DNA from: Chryseobacterium flavum
GTDB lineage: Bacteria; Bacteroidota; Bacteroidia; Flavobacteriales; Weeksellaceae
NCBI RefSeq assembly: GCF_003385595.1
Contig: NZ_QNUE01000001.1
Coordinates: forward strand, 310,001 to 374,000
Length of the DNA: 64,000 nt
Direction: 5' to 3'
A program made the translations under genes and the position numbers. Every line of letters starts with the position of its first letter. Position 1 is the stretch's first letter. Below are positions 26,030-35,710 of this stretch, in pieces. The notes below the pieces were generated by a model. The model ran no database searches. It saw only the letters and a list, made by a program, of their open reading frames with translations, and was not told where the DNA came from.

Positions 26030-26148
26030 ACAGGAAATTAAACATATATTTAAATATCTAAGATTCTATCCCTTAAAAAAGGAATGATTAACACTCCAAA
26101 TTCAGGACAAAAAAATATTATCAATAAAAAAATTCAAAAAGAACAGAT

Positions 26149-28056
26149 ATGAGAAATTACTTAATAGAGGATTTACCTCACTATTTTGAAGAGTATAAAA
26201 AGTCTATCAAAAATCCTAAAAAATTCTGGGATAAGGTAGCTGATCAAAATTTTGTGTGGTATCAGAGATGGAGCAAAGTTGTTAAGTACGATATGAATGA
26301 AGCTAAAATTACGTGGTTCAAAAACGCTAAACTCAATATCACTAAAAACTGCCTTGACAGGCACCTTTCTGTAAGAGGAGATAAAACCGCTATTATTTGG
26401 GAACCCAATGATCCTAAGGAAGAAGCACTGCACATTTCTTATAATGAGCTATACACCCGGGTCAATAAAACAGCGAATGTACTTCGCGATATGGGAATTG
26501 AAAAAGGAGACAGGGTATGCATTTACCTTCCGATGATTCCTGAACTGGCAATTACTATGCTGGCATGTGCCAAGCTGGGCGCAGTTCATTCTGTAATTTT
26601 TGCAGGATTTTCAGCATCAGCTGTTGCTTCAAGGGTAAATGACTGCGAAGCCAAAATGGTCATTACCTCAGACGGAAGCTACAGAGGAAATAAAGTACTG
26701 GACCTCAAAAGCATTGTGGATGAAGCTGTGGAAAAAACGCCATCTGTAGAAAAGATTCTGGTGGTCAGGAGAACTCACAATGAAATAAAGATGAAAGACG
26801 GAAGGGATTACTGGATGGCAGACCTGTACGAAAAAGCTTCTCCTGACTTTGTAACGGTAATCATGGACTCTGAAGATCCTCTTTTCATCCTATATACTTC
26901 AGGATCTACAGGAAAACCTAAAGGAATGCTTCATACATGTGCCGGATATATGGTATACACCGCTTATACATTTAAAAATGTGTTCAACTATAAAGAAAAT
27001 GATATCTACTGGTGTACAGCAGACATCGGCTGGATTACCGGACACTCCTATATCTTATATGGTCCTTTGCTGAACGGGGCTACGACTGTAATATTCGAAG
27101 GAGTGCCTACTTATCCGGAACCGGACCGCTTTTGGGAAGTTATTGAAAAGCATAAAATCACCCAGTTTTATACCGCTCCAACAGCTATACGCTCGTTAGC
27201 AAAAGAAAGCACGGAATGGGTAGATAAGCATGATTTAAGCACGCTAAAAGTAATCGGCTCCGTGGGAGAACCTATCAATGATGAAGCGTGGCATTGGTTT
27301 AATGATCACGTCGGAAAGAAAAAATGTCCGATCGTTGATACCTGGTGGCAAACTGAAACGGGAGGCATCATGATATCTCCACTCCCTTTTGTAACCCCAA
27401 CAAAGCCTACCTATGCCACCCTGCCCCTACCCGGAATACAGCCTGTTTTAATGGATGACAAACGTAATGAAATTACAGGCAATCAGGTTACAGGAAACCT
27501 ATGCATTCGTTTTCCATGGCCGGGAATAGCAAGAACTATCTGGGGTGATCATCAGAGATATAAAGAAACTTATTTTACAGCATTTCCGGGTAAATACTTC
27601 ACAGGTGACGGTGCTTTGAGGGACGAAGTAGGCTACTATAGAATTACAGGCCGTGTGGACGACGTCATTATTGTTTCGGGACATAATTTAGGAACTGCAC
27701 CTATCGAAGACAGCATCAACCAGCACCCTGCAGTTGCAGAATCAGCCATCGTAGGGTATCCTCATGATATTAAAGGAAATGCATTATATGGCTATGTAAT
27801 GCTGAAAGAAGTGGGAGAAGGCCGGGACAGAGAAAACCTTAAAAAAGAAATTAACCAACTGATCTCTGATCAGATCGGACCTATAGCCAAGCTGGATAAA
27901 ATACAATTTGTATCCGGACTTCCAAAAACACGGTCCGGAAAAATCATGCGTAGAATCTTAAGAAAAATTGCAGAAGGTGATTTTAGCAATTTTGGAGACA
28001 TCAGCACCCTACTGAATCCTGAAATTGTAGAAGAAATTAAGAATGAGAGAGTTTAA
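26149..28056 (+). CDS. acs: Acetyl-CoA synthetase
   Basis: ATP-dependent conversion of acetate to acetyl-CoA. The 635-aa protein has the P-loop YTSGSTGKPKGM, the acetate-pocket segment VDTWWQTETGG, YFTGDGALRDEVGYYRITGRVDDV and the catalytic, acetylation-controlled Lys in KTRSGKIMRRI. Length and motifs match bacterial Acs. With the upstream propionyl-type paralogue and the CbrA-like sensor it suggests acetate/propionate scavenging. The kinase/regulator pair may control it. A strong terminator follows. Confidence 0.94.
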   Translation: MRNYLIEDLPHYFEEYKKSIKNPKKFWDKVADQNFVWYQRWSKVVKYDMNEAKITWFKNAKLNITKNCLDRHLSVRGDKTAIIWEPNDPKEEALHISYNELYTRVNKTANVLRDMGIEKGDRVCIYLPMIPELAITMLACAKLGAVHSVIFAGFSASAVASRVNDCEAKMVITSDGSYRGNKVLDLKSIVDEAVEKTPSVEKILVVRRTHNEIKMKDGRDYWMADLYEKASPDFVTVIMDSEDPLFILYTSGSTGKPKGMLHTCAGYMVYTAYTFKNVFNYKENDIYWCTADIGWITGHSYILYGPLLNGATTVIFEGVPTYPEPDRFWEVIEKHKITQFYTAPTAIRSLAKESTEWVDKHDLSTLKVIGSVGEPINDEAWHWFNDHVGKKKCPIVDTWWQTETGGIMISPLPFVTPTKPTYATLPLPGIQPVLMDDKRNEITGNQVTGNLCIRFPWPGIARTIWGDHQRYKETYFTAFPGKYFTGDGALRDEVGYYRITGRVDDVIIVSGHNLGTAPIEDSINQHPAVAESAIVGYPHDIKGNALYGYVMLKEVGEGRDRENLKKEINQLISDQIGPIAKLDKIQFVSGLPKTRSGKIMRRILRKIAEGDFSNFGDISTLLNPEIVEEIKNERV

Positions 28057-28078
28057 CTGAATCTAAAATTACTGATAC

Positions 28079-28112
28079 AAGAGGATATTTCAAGTTGAAA
28101 TATCCTCTTTCC
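28079..28112 (+). terminator. Intrinsic terminator after acs
   Basis: Perfect 13-bp stem AAGAGGATATTTC / GAAATATCCTCTT with a 5-base loop, followed by a T-rich stretch, 22 bases after the acs stop. It closes the transporter/sensor/acyl-CoA-synthetase cassette. Confidence 0.85.
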
Positions 28113-28318
28113 TTATATATTGCTCTTGTCTATCTTTATCCACTTTTTCAAAAAAAAAATTTATCTAATCCTTAAATTTAAACACATGTTCAATAGATAT
28201 CCTCAAATATTTTAACAATGACTTATAGACAAAATATTAATATGTAAATTTTATTGTTTTTCTTTAAATAATTCAGAAATTATTATTAACTTTAATCACA
28301 ACTTAAAACCCATTAATT

Positions 28319-28684
28319 ATGTCAAATATATTAGCTGGGCAATTTGATCATCACAGCGATTACAAAAAGCTCGAAAACGATCTGGAAAATTCAGGGTTCC
28401 AAAATTCAGACTATATCATATACCTTAATAGTGAAAACCATAGTTCCCAATACCTGGTAAGTATTGCTGTAAAAAACAACAGTGAAATAGATACAGCCCG
28501 GAGTATTTTCACCCAATATTCGGTTCTTAGAACCTATTTATTTGAAAATATGAGTATTGACCAGGCTAATTATGATACTATTAAAAAATATATAGATGCA
28601 AGAAACAGGGCTGAAATTCACAACAGCCCCGACATCAAAATCAGAACGTCAAGTGACGGGATGAATTCGGAAGTAAAATTCTAA
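28319..28684 (+). CDS. Hypothetical cytoplasmic protein, 121 aa
   Basis: No signal peptide or membrane helix. The N-terminal ILAGQFDHHSDYKKLENDLE and the following pattern resemble small stress-type proteins of the general-stress 17M/YflT kind, where a short alpha/beta domain tracks two residues per strand, but the match is loose. It stands alone between the acs terminator and its own terminator, upstream of relA/spoT. The 262-base gap before it (28057-28318) is very AT-rich and holds only the acs terminator and presumably this gene's promoter. Confidence 0.7.
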   Translation: MSNILAGQFDHHSDYKKLENDLENSGFQNSDYIIYLNSENHSSQYLVSIAVKNNSEIDTARSIFTQYSVLRTYLFENMSIDQANYDTIKKYIDARNRAEIHNSPDIKIRTSSDGMNSEVKF

Positions 28685-28707
28685 GAGATATAAAACCTAA
28701 TAACCGG

Positions 28708-28736
28708 AATCCGTAGAGTCTTCTACGGATTTTTTA
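28708..28736 (+). terminator. Intrinsic terminator
   Basis: AATCCGTAGA / TCTACGGATT (10-bp stem, 4-base loop) followed by a T run, 23 bases after the 121-aa gene. Confidence 0.88.
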
Positions 28737-28792
28737 TGTTTGAAAAAACTAAAAAATTTCGTATTTTCGTCTAATTATAGGCATCTGCACAA

Positions 28793-31003
28793 ATGAGTTA
28801 CGACTTAGAACAAGAGAATAAGGAAATCCTTGCACGGTATAAGGATCTGATTTCTAACACATACAGGACATTGGATGAGGAAAACAATAAACTCATCCGG
28901 AAAGCATTCGACATTGCTCTGGATGCTCATAAGGATCAAAGGAGAAAAACCGGAGAACCTTATATTTACCACCCCATTGCTGTTGCTAAAATTGTAGCCA
29001 CAGAAATTGGTCTGGGAGCTACTTCTATTGCCTGTGCCCTTCTGCATGATGTCATTGAGGACTCAGACTATACCTATGAAGACCTGAAAAAAATCTTCGG
29101 AGAAAAAATTGCCAATATCGTGAATGGATTAACCAAAATATCCATCATGAACCATCAGAATATTTCGGTACAATCAGAAAACTACAGAAAGCTTTTACTG
29201 ACACTCTCTGAAGACTTCAGAGTTATTCTGATCAAAATTGCAGACAGGCTTCATAATATGCGGACCCTGGAAAGCATGGCTCCGGACAAGCAGAAAAAAA
29301 TAGCTTCGGAAACCGTTTATATTTATGCACCCATGGCCCACCGCCTGGGATTGTATAATATTAAATCCGAGCTGGAAGATCTTTCATTAAAATACAACAA
29401 TCCTGAGGTCTATAATGAGATCACGGAGAAGTTGGAACTTGCTAAAGAAAGCCGTGAAAAATATATTGAAGAATTTAAAACCGAGGTTTCAGAAAGGTTA
29501 AAGGAAGAGGGTTTAAATTTCACGATCAAAGGACGTGCAAAAGCGATTTCTTCTATCTATAGAAAAATGCTGAAACAAGGTGTTTCCTTTGAAGAGGTTT
29601 TTGATAATTATGCAATCAGGATTATTTATAAATCTGATGCTAAAAATGAAAAATTCCTGGCCTGGAAGATCTATTCAATCGTTACAGATGTGTATCACAG
29701 CAATCCGTCCAGAATGAGAGACTGGATCACACAACCACGTTCAACAGGCTATGAAAGTCTTCATCTCACAGTTCTGGGTCCTGATAAAAAGTGGATCGAA
29801 GTGCAAATCCGTTCAGAAAGGATGGACGAAATCGCCGAAAAAGGTGTTGCTGCCCATTACAAATATAAGGAAGGGTATAAACAAAGCTCTGATGACCGTA
29901 ATTTTGAGAAATGGGTTACAGAAATCCGAGAGGTTCTTGAGCAACAGCAAAACCTTTCTACTTCTGAGCTTTTGGATAATATTAAACTTAACCTTTATTC
30001 AAAAGAGGTATTCGTATTTACTCCTAAAGGAGAAATAAAGATTCTGCCAACGAATGCCACAGCACTGGATTTTGCTTTTTCTGTACACTCTGATCTGGGA
30101 ATGAAATGTCTTGGCGCGAAGATCAACGGAAAGTTAGTTCCTATTTCATATATTCTGCAAAATGGTGACCAGGTAGATATTCTTTCCTCACAAAATCAGA
30201 AACCTAAATCAGACTGGCTGGAATTTGTAGTTACTTCAAAGGCTAAGTCAAAAATCAAAAGCTACCTGAATTCACAGAAGAATCAGCTGGTTGAAGATGG
30301 AAAGGAGATTCTGCAGAGAAAACTGAGACATGCGAAAATCAATTTTAATGATGAAGAAATTAATAAACTGCAAAAATTTTTCAATTTAAAATCATCCCAG
30401 GAACTGTTTCTCAAATTCCAAAGCAACGAACTGGATGCCAGCAGCTTAAGAAAATACATCGAAAGTAAAAACGTATTCAACAATCTGCTTTCAAGATTCA
30501 GGAAGTCTCCTTCAAAAAATCAACATTTCGAGGAGCCTAAAGAACAAAACCTTGATATGATTGTTTTTGGTAAGGATGAAGAAAAGCTGAATTACAGCTA
30601 TGCAAAATGCTGTACGGTAATCCCCGGAGATAAAATTTTCGGATTTATTACTATTTCTGATGGAATTAAAGTACACAGTGATAACTGCCCGAATGCCATT
30701 AATCTCAGAGCACAATATGATTACCGTGTTATTCCTGCCAAATGGGTTAATGCGGAAAGCTTTAAAAACAGGGTGAAGATCGAAATTGAAGGTCTTGACA
30801 GAATGGGAATGATCAATGATATTACCACTGTGATCAGCGGAAGTATGGGAATGGATATGAAAAGTATGTCCATTGAATCCAATAACGGGGTTTTTACAGG
30901 TAACATTACCCTTGAAGTAAAAAATAAAGGACAGCTTGAAGAGACCTTTAAAAAGCTTAAAAATATTAATGGCGTTTCCAGAGTGAGACGACTACAATCT
31001 TAA
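28793..31003 (+). CDS. Bifunctional (p)ppGpp synthetase/hydrolase, Rel/SpoT type
   Basis: Makes and degrades (p)ppGpp for the stringent response. Its 736 aa contain, in order, an HD hydrolase domain (HDVIEDSD, His85-Asp86), a synthetase domain (about 240-350; TGYESLHLTVLGP), a TGS domain (about 395-455; VFTPKGEIKILPTNATALDF), a Cys-containing segment (YAKCCTVIPGDKI, about 605) and a C-terminal ACT domain (about 660-735). The intact HD motif argues for a working hydrolase, as expected when only one long RSH protein is present. nhaA begins 2 bases after the stop codon. Confidence 0.95.
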   Translation: MSYDLEQENKEILARYKDLISNTYRTLDEENNKLIRKAFDIALDAHKDQRRKTGEPYIYHPIAVAKIVATEIGLGATSIACALLHDVIEDSDYTYEDLKKIFGEKIANIVNGLTKISIMNHQNISVQSENYRKLLLTLSEDFRVILIKIADRLHNMRTLESMAPDKQKKIASETVYIYAPMAHRLGLYNIKSELEDLSLKYNNPEVYNEITEKLELAKESREKYIEEFKTEVSERLKEEGLNFTIKGRAKAISSIYRKMLKQGVSFEEVFDNYAIRIIYKSDAKNEKFLAWKIYSIVTDVYHSNPSRMRDWITQPRSTGYESLHLTVLGPDKKWIEVQIRSERMDEIAEKGVAAHYKYKEGYKQSSDDRNFEKWVTEIREVLEQQQNLSTSELLDNIKLNLYSKEVFVFTPKGEIKILPTNATALDFAFSVHSDLGMKCLGAKINGKLVPISYILQNGDQVDILSSQNQKPKSDWLEFVVTSKAKSKIKSYLNSQKNQLVEDGKEILQRKLRHAKINFNDEEINKLQKFFNLKSSQELFLKFQSNELDASSLRKYIESKNVFNNLLSRFRKSPSKNQHFEEPKEQNLDMIVFGKDEEKLNYSYAKCCTVIPGDKIFGFITISDGIKVHSDNCPNAINLRAQYDYRVIPAKWVNAESFKNRVKIEIEGLDRMGMINDITTVISGSMGMDMKSMSIESNNGVFTGNITLEVKNKGQLEETFKKLKNINGVSRVRRLQS

Positions 31004-31005
31004 AT

Positions 31006-32181
31006 ATGAATTTATCACTTTATTTCAAAAAATTTTTCAATAACAGCCAGGCATCAGGAATCATTCTTATTTTCTGCGTACTTATTTCGTTACTCATCGC
31101 TAATTCTGCTGCTGCTGAAGGATTTCAAAATCTGTTAGACAAAGAAGTAGGTACCCACCTCTTCCATCTGGAATATCCGGTTGCCATCTGGATCAATGAC
31201 GGACTGATGGCTGTATTTTTCCTGCTGGTAGGTCTTGAAATAAAGCGAGAACTTGTAGAGGGAGAGCTTTCTTCTTTTAGAAATGCCTCTTTACCTATTT
31301 TTGCAGCTGTTGGCGGAATGCTTGTTCCTGCAGTTATCTATAGCTTATTTAATTCAGGAACAGAATACAGTAACGGATGGGGAATTCCGATGGCAACGGA
31401 TATCGCATTCTCTCTAGCAATTATTTCAATGCTGGGAAAAAGAATACCCAATTCCATTAAAATATTCCTTGCTGCATTGGCTATCGTAGATGATCTGGGA
31501 GCCATTCTTGTCATTGCAATTTTCTATACAGACCAGATCCACTGGAATTATCTGCTGCTATCTTTTGGAATAACTGCGCTGCTTTTCATCCTTAATTTTT
31601 TAAAAGTTACCCGCATAGTTTTTTATATTATTCCGGGACTTTTCTTATGGTACTTTCTTCACCATTCAGGTATTCATGCTACAATAGCAGGTGTTTTACT
31701 GGCCTTCTCAATTCCAACGAATGTCTCCAATGTTGAAATTTCACCGTTAGAAAAACTGGAACACCAGCTGCATATTCCGGTAAGTTTCCTGATTATGCCA
31801 ATTTTTGCACTGACCAATACCAACATTACTTTTTCCGGCGAGATGGTTTCCGGAATAGCCAGCACGCTGGGATTAGGAATCATTTGCGGATTGGTTTTAG
31901 GTAAACTGATAGGAATCAACTTATTCTCTTTTATTGCAATTAAACTAAAACTTAGCTCCTTACCCCAGAACAGTAACTGGACTCAGATGATGGGTGTAGG
32001 TTTACTCGCCGGGATTGGATTTACTATGTCTATCTTTATTGCCCTTTTATCTTTTAAAAATGAGGTTTACATTCAGGATGAAGCCAAATTTGCTATACTT
32101 GTTGCTTCTTTTTTAGCTGCAATTCTTGGTTTTACAATACTGAGTATGAGCTCTAAAGAGCGTCCGGAGCCGGAAGATTAA
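31006..32181 (+). CDS. nhaA: Na+/H+ antiporter NhaA
   Basis: Inner-membrane sodium extrusion, pH-driven. At 391 aa it matches E. coli NhaA in length and has the two adjacent essential Asp in IVDDLGAILVIA (helix 5) plus ATDIAFSLAI with the Asp of helix 4. HHSGIHATIAGVLLAFSIP in the second half is the family signature. It starts 2 bases downstream of the Rel/SpoT gene, so the two are co-transcribed. Its 3' end overlaps the convergent YihY gene by 4 bases. Confidence 0.95.
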   Translation: MNLSLYFKKFFNNSQASGIILIFCVLISLLIANSAAAEGFQNLLDKEVGTHLFHLEYPVAIWINDGLMAVFFLLVGLEIKRELVEGELSSFRNASLPIFAAVGGMLVPAVIYSLFNSGTEYSNGWGIPMATDIAFSLAIISMLGKRIPNSIKIFLAALAIVDDLGAILVIAIFYTDQIHWNYLLLSFGITALLFILNFLKVTRIVFYIIPGLFLWYFLHHSGIHATIAGVLLAFSIPTNVSNVEISPLEKLEHQLHIPVSFLIMPIFALTNTNITFSGEMVSGIASTLGLGIICGLVLGKLIGINLFSFIAIKLKLSSLPQNSNWTQMMGVGLLAGIGFTMSIFIALLSFKNEVYIQDEAKFAILVASFLAAILGFTILSMSSKERPEPED

Positions 32182-33191
32182 TCCTTTTTCCGGTCTTCCA
32201 AATTCCTTTTATGCTCCTCGTTTGTATCAAAATCGGGTTCTGTGATCTGGGTATGAAACAGGCCTGCTTCTTTCTGGATCTCATCAGATAAAAGCTTTTC
32301 AATTCTAAGCTTTCTGATCGCCATATTAAGCTCGTTTCCAAACAGAAGAAGATACACATTTACATTCACCCATACCATCAGTAGGATCATACTTCCGATG
32401 GAACCGTAAAGAACGTTATAACGGGCTATATCTTTTACATAAATGGCAAAAATATAGGTGGTCACCAAAAACAAAACCGTTGTAAGAACCGCTCCGGGAA
32501 TTGCCTGTCTGAAACGGATAATTTTCACCGTTCCCAGCCAATAAAATAAAGTAAGCAGGATAAAATAGAATAACGGAAAAGATACAAACCCGATAATACT
32601 GGAAAGGTTGTCAACCAGCCATGAAACATCATAGGAAGGTGTAAAGAGTTTCATTACCACCTCTACATAATAAACTCCGAATAAGGTCAGAAATACAATT
32701 GTGATGAAGCCTATTGTGATAAAAAACGATAGAATAAACTCCTTTACATCACTTAATTTCTCATCTGTATTCTCATTAAATCCGTTAATAAGCGAAAAAG
32801 TCCCGTTGGTGGCAAATACAAGAGCCAATACTATGGTAAGGTTACTGATTCCTTTCATATTGGGAATAATATTCGTTTCAATATATCCTCTCACATCATT
32901 TTCCATATTGGAAGGAAAAACATTATGCATCAGCACTTCAAAAATATAAAACTGCAGCTTGTCATAATGTGGCATATAAGGCAATACCGAAAGAAGGAAC
33001 AGTATAAAGGGAAATAAACTGATGGTAAAGCTCCAGGAAATAGCCGCAGCTTTCCTGCCTATCTTATCTTTAAAAATTCCGGATATATAAATCTGAAACA
33101 TTTGCCATAATGATATTCCCAGAACAGGAATATGTATGTCATCAAAAAAGTCTTGAATTTTCAGGATAAAACCGGGAACTTTTATACTCAT
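32178..33191 (-). CDS. YihY/BrkB-family inner-membrane protein
   Basis: A 337-residue protein with about six membrane helices and the family pattern KAAAISWSFTISLFPFILFLL at the first helix and YGSIGSMILLMVWVNVNVYLL late. The C-terminus is charged and cytoplasmic, ending in NLEDRKKD. The family is called virulence factor BrkB or YihY, but its biochemical function is not settled. Single gene, convergent with nhaA. Confidence 0.88.
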   Translation of the reverse strand: MSIKVPGFILKIQDFFDDIHIPVLGISLWQMFQIYISGIFKDKIGRKAAAISWSFTISLFPFILFLLSVLPYMPHYDKLQFYIFEVLMHNVFPSNMENDVRGYIETNIIPNMKGISNLTIVLALVFATNGTFSLINGFNENTDEKLSDVKEFILSFFITIGFITIVFLTLFGVYYVEVVMKLFTPSYDVSWLVDNLSSIIGFVSFPLFYFILLTLFYWLGTVKIIRFRQAIPGAVLTTVLFLVTTYIFAIYVKDIARYNVLYGSIGSMILLMVWVNVNVYLLLFGNELNMAIRKLRIEKLLSDEIQKEAGLFHTQITEPDFDTNEEHKRNLEDRKKD

Positions 33192-33275
33192 CTGTTGTTT
33201 ACTATTTCACAATTAGCTCAAGAGATCAGAGTACTGATTTTATTAGCTTTTACAGTATCCTTATTCTCTTTTATA

Positions 33276-33283
33276 CAAATATA
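33276..33283 (-). promoter_or_regulatory. Candidate -7 box for the YihY gene
   Basis: TATATTTG on the - strand fits TAnnTTTG. No convincing TTTG lies 17-23 bases upstream, so this is weak. The 302-base gap 33192-33493 holds this and the rlmH promoter and otherwise nothing I can identify. Confidence 0.35.
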
Positions 33284-33443
33284 AACATTTTCCTACTCCT
33301 ATTTCTAAATGGCAAATTATATAGAATTAAGGTGTAAACCAAAGATGATCTAAAATAGTAAATCTTTTGTCTTTACAGATATTATCATTTTATTGAAACC
33401 TTAAATATTGGAATAAGAAGAAATTATTGAAACCCGGGCAGAC

Positions 33444-33475
33444 TTTGATTCCTTTCCTTAAAAAACTTATATTTG
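33444..33475 (+). promoter_or_regulatory. Promoter of rlmH
   Basis: TTTG at 33444-33447, a 20-base spacer and TATATTTG at 33468-33475 match both Bacteroidota promoter elements. The expected start near 33481 leaves about 13 bases before the rlmH ATG. Confidence 0.7.
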
Positions 33476-33493
33476 CGGCTGAAACTTCCTACA

Positions 33494-33967
33494 ATGCGCA
33501 TTAGTTTACTTTGTATCGGTAAAACAGATGATAAGGAAATTAATTCTTTAATCAATTATTACCTTAACCGCCTTCCCAAACACTGGAATTTTGAAATCAT
33601 TGAAATTCCGGATATTAAAAATGCCAGAAACCTGTCCCCCGACCTTCTTAAAAAAGAGGAATCTAAATTATTTTTGAATCATATTGATAAAAACGATCTG
33701 GTTGTAATACTTGACGAAAAAGGGAAACAATTTACCAGCCGCGAATTCTCACAGAAAATCGATTCATGGATGAATTCTTCCATAAAAAAAGTACATATTC
33801 TCATAGGAGGAGCCTACGGCTTTTCGGAAGAGATGTATGGCAGGGCCAATGAGAAAATGTCACTTTCCAAAATGACATTTACTCACCAGATGATCCGGCT
33901 TTTTATTGTTGAGCAACTTTACAGAGCTGATCAGATCCTTCAGGGAAAGCCCTATCACAATGACTGA
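33494..33967 (+). CDS. rlmH: 23S rRNA (pseudouridine1915-N3)-methyltransferase
   Basis: SPOUT-family enzyme that methylates pseudouridine 1915 in helix 69 of 23S rRNA using SAM. ATG 33494 (MRISLLCIGKTDD) is used; the upstream in-frame Met would lie close to the promoter start. The 157 aa match the usual 155-159. Conserved text includes LDEKGKQFTSREFSQ, the knot loop IGGAYGFSEE and the C-terminal HQMIRLFIVEQLYRA ending in PYHND. Confidence 0.95.
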   Translation: MRISLLCIGKTDDKEINSLINYYLNRLPKHWNFEIIEIPDIKNARNLSPDLLKKEESKLFLNHIDKNDLVVILDEKGKQFTSREFSQKIDSWMNSSIKKVHILIGGAYGFSEEMYGRANEKMSLSKMTFTHQMIRLFIVEQLYRADQILQGKPYHND

Positions 33968-33996
33968 TTTCGAAAAGTTCAGATATAATTCAGAAA

Positions 33997-34809
33997 TTAC
34001 TTTTTGGCACATTTAGTATAATAGTCCGCCAATACGGCTTTTTCATATCCCAATGTTACTGCTTTATCAAGATTTTCACAGGCTTCTTTAGGCTTTGCGG
34101 TATCAAATAAAACCAAGGCTTTTGTTACATAAGACTGAGCAAATTTAGGATCTATAGAAGTTGCTTTATTAACATCTGTAAGAGCCTCTTTATATTTTTT
34201 CATTTTTAAATATACATCTGCACGTCCGTTATAAAGCAATGATTCAGGCTTTTCAGCAATAAGCTGGTTATAATCCTTCAAAGCTCCTTCAAGATCTCCG
34301 TTATTCTTTTTCAGGTTGGCCAATCCTGTCTTCGCAAAAATATTATCTGGTGCAAAACCAAGGATCTGATTCAGATCTTTGATTGCAAGATCCTTTTTTC
34401 CCTGACTGTCATAAATTTTGGAACGTGTAAGATATAGATCTACATTTTCAGGCTCTACCTGAAGTCCCTTTTCTACATATTCCAGCGCTTTTGTCTTGTT
34501 TCCTTTCTGACTATGCAATGAAGACAGGTTAACATACACAGGAGCTGACATAGGATTAGCTTTAAGAGCTGACTCATAAGACTTAAAAGCTAAAGCAGCC
34601 TTACCAAGCCTTCTTTGAGAAGTTCCCAGATAATTATAATATTCAGATTGAAATCTCTGTATTTGTTCTTTTTCAGCTAATTTCAGATATTGTTCTTCAG
34701 CACATTTATAATCTGCTTTTTTAAAACATTCTTCCGCCAGCTTTTTATCCTGGGCGTAAAAATTAAATGAGATACAAATGGATGCAAGCAGTAATAAAGC
34801 TTTCTTCAT
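33997..34809 (-). CDS. Exported TPR-repeat protein
   Basis: Start at ATG 34809, where MKKALLLLASICISFNFYAQ forms a signal peptide; the longer frame upstream lies inside the PAP2 gene. The mature protein of about 250 aa is a string of tetratricopeptide repeats with ALKANPMSAPVY, GLQVEPENVDLY and ATSIDPKFAQSY as successive repeat ends. The ATG overlaps the PAP2 stop codon (ATGA), showing translational coupling. A periplasmic scaffold role is likely; partners are unknown. Confidence 0.85.
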   Translation of the reverse strand: MKKALLLLASICISFNFYAQDKKLAEECFKKADYKCAEEQYLKLAEKEQIQRFQSEYYNYLGTSQRRLGKAALAFKSYESALKANPMSAPVYVNLSSLHSQKGNKTKALEYVEKGLQVEPENVDLYLTRSKIYDSQGKKDLAIKDLNQILGFAPDNIFAKTGLANLKKNNGDLEGALKDYNQLIAEKPESLLYNGRADVYLKMKKYKEALTDVNKATSIDPKFAQSYVTKALVLFDTAKPKEACENLDKAVTLGYEKAVLADYYTKCAKK

Positions 34810-35372
34810 GGTGTTATATTTTGTTTGTTGATCACTTTTCTGGCGAGTGCTCCAAATACCACTCCCAATAAAGATCCAACAAACGCCCCCACCAAAATAT
34901 CTATCGGGAAATGCACTCCTAAATAAATCCGGCTGTAGGAAACCACTATAGCCCATACAAATATAGCATATGGAAACCATTTAAGTTTATTTTTCAATAA
35001 AATACTTAAAAAAGATGCCAGAAAGAACGTATTGGATGCATGTGCGGAATAAAATCCAAATTGCCCGCCACATTTTACAATTCTCATATGATGTTCCAAT
35101 GTAGGATCATGACATGGCCGCAGTCTGGCAACACCATATTTAAAAACACTGGCCAGCTGGTCAGAAACTGTTACTCCAAGTGCTAAAAAAATCAGAATAA
35201 AAACCAAAGATCTTAGTTTATAGTTTTTATATAAAAAATAAAGGAATATAATGTAAAGGGGTACCCAGATCCAGGTACTGGAAATCAGCATCCACAGCTG
35301 GTCAAAAGAAGAATCACCTAAATTATTAAGGTATAGAAACACCTTTTTATCTTCCTGAATAATTTCTTCCAT
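34806..35372 (-). CDS. PAP2-family membrane phosphatase
   Basis: A 188-residue integral membrane protein with all three acid-phosphatase motifs: KYGVARLRP (K-x6-RP), YSAHASN in the place of PSGH, and SRIYLGVHFPIDILVG (SR-x5-H-x3-D). About five membrane helices. Such enzymes hydrolyse lipid phosphates, for instance undecaprenyl pyrophosphate or phosphatidylglycerophosphate; the substrate cannot be told here. It lies 2 bases after tatA and overlaps the TPR gene. Confidence 0.9.
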   Translation of the reverse strand: MEEIIQEDKKVFLYLNNLGDSSFDQLWMLISSTWIWVPLYIIFLYFLYKNYKLRSLVFILIFLALGVTVSDQLASVFKYGVARLRPCHDPTLEHHMRIVKCGGQFGFYSAHASNTFFLASFLSILLKNKLKWFPYAIFVWAIVVSYSRIYLGVHFPIDILVGAFVGSLLGVVFGALARKVINKQNITP

Positions 35373-35374
35373 AT

Positions 35375-35710
35375 TTATCTGCTTACAGGCCCTTCATAAG
35401 TTTCATCCTCAGAAGGTTTAGGTTTTGGAGGCTCATTGGATGCAACAGGCTCTGTCAGAATATCTTTTTTGATATCGTTTACCGGATTGAAATCTTTAGC
35501 AGCATCTTTTACCTTTTCAATTTCACGCTTGATTTCAGAAACAGGATTATCGGTCTCTTTCATAATTTCAGTTTTGATATCTTCCACTGCACCACGCATT
35601 TTTCTAACGCCAGACCCAAGGTCACGTGCGATCTGCGGAAGTTTATCAGGTCCGAATAATACAACGATTGCGATGGCAATGAGTGCCATTTCTCCAATGC
35701 TTAATTCCAT
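35375..35710 (-). CDS. tatA: Twin-arginine translocase TatA/B-type subunit
   Basis: The 111-aa protein has the Tat pore architecture: one N-terminal membrane helix (about residues 5-20, MELSIGEMALIAIAIVVLFG), the hinge FGPDKLP, then an amphipathic helix (QIARDLGSGVRKMRG) and a long charged, Pro-rich tail. The FGP hinge and length fit TatA/E or short TatB. tatC is not in the window. It heads a tightly packed unit with the PAP2 and TPR genes. Confidence 0.88.
   Translation of the reverse strand: MELSIGEMALIAIAIVVLFGPDKLPQIARDLGSGVRKMRGAVEDIKTEIMKETDNPVSEIKREIEKVKDAAKDFNPVNDIKKDILTEPVASNEPPKPKPSEDETYEGPVSR

Noticed and set aside
34810..34980. N-terminal extension of the TPR protein
   Set aside because: It lies inside the PAP2 gene; the signal peptide begins at ATG 34809, which is coupled to the PAP2 stop codon.
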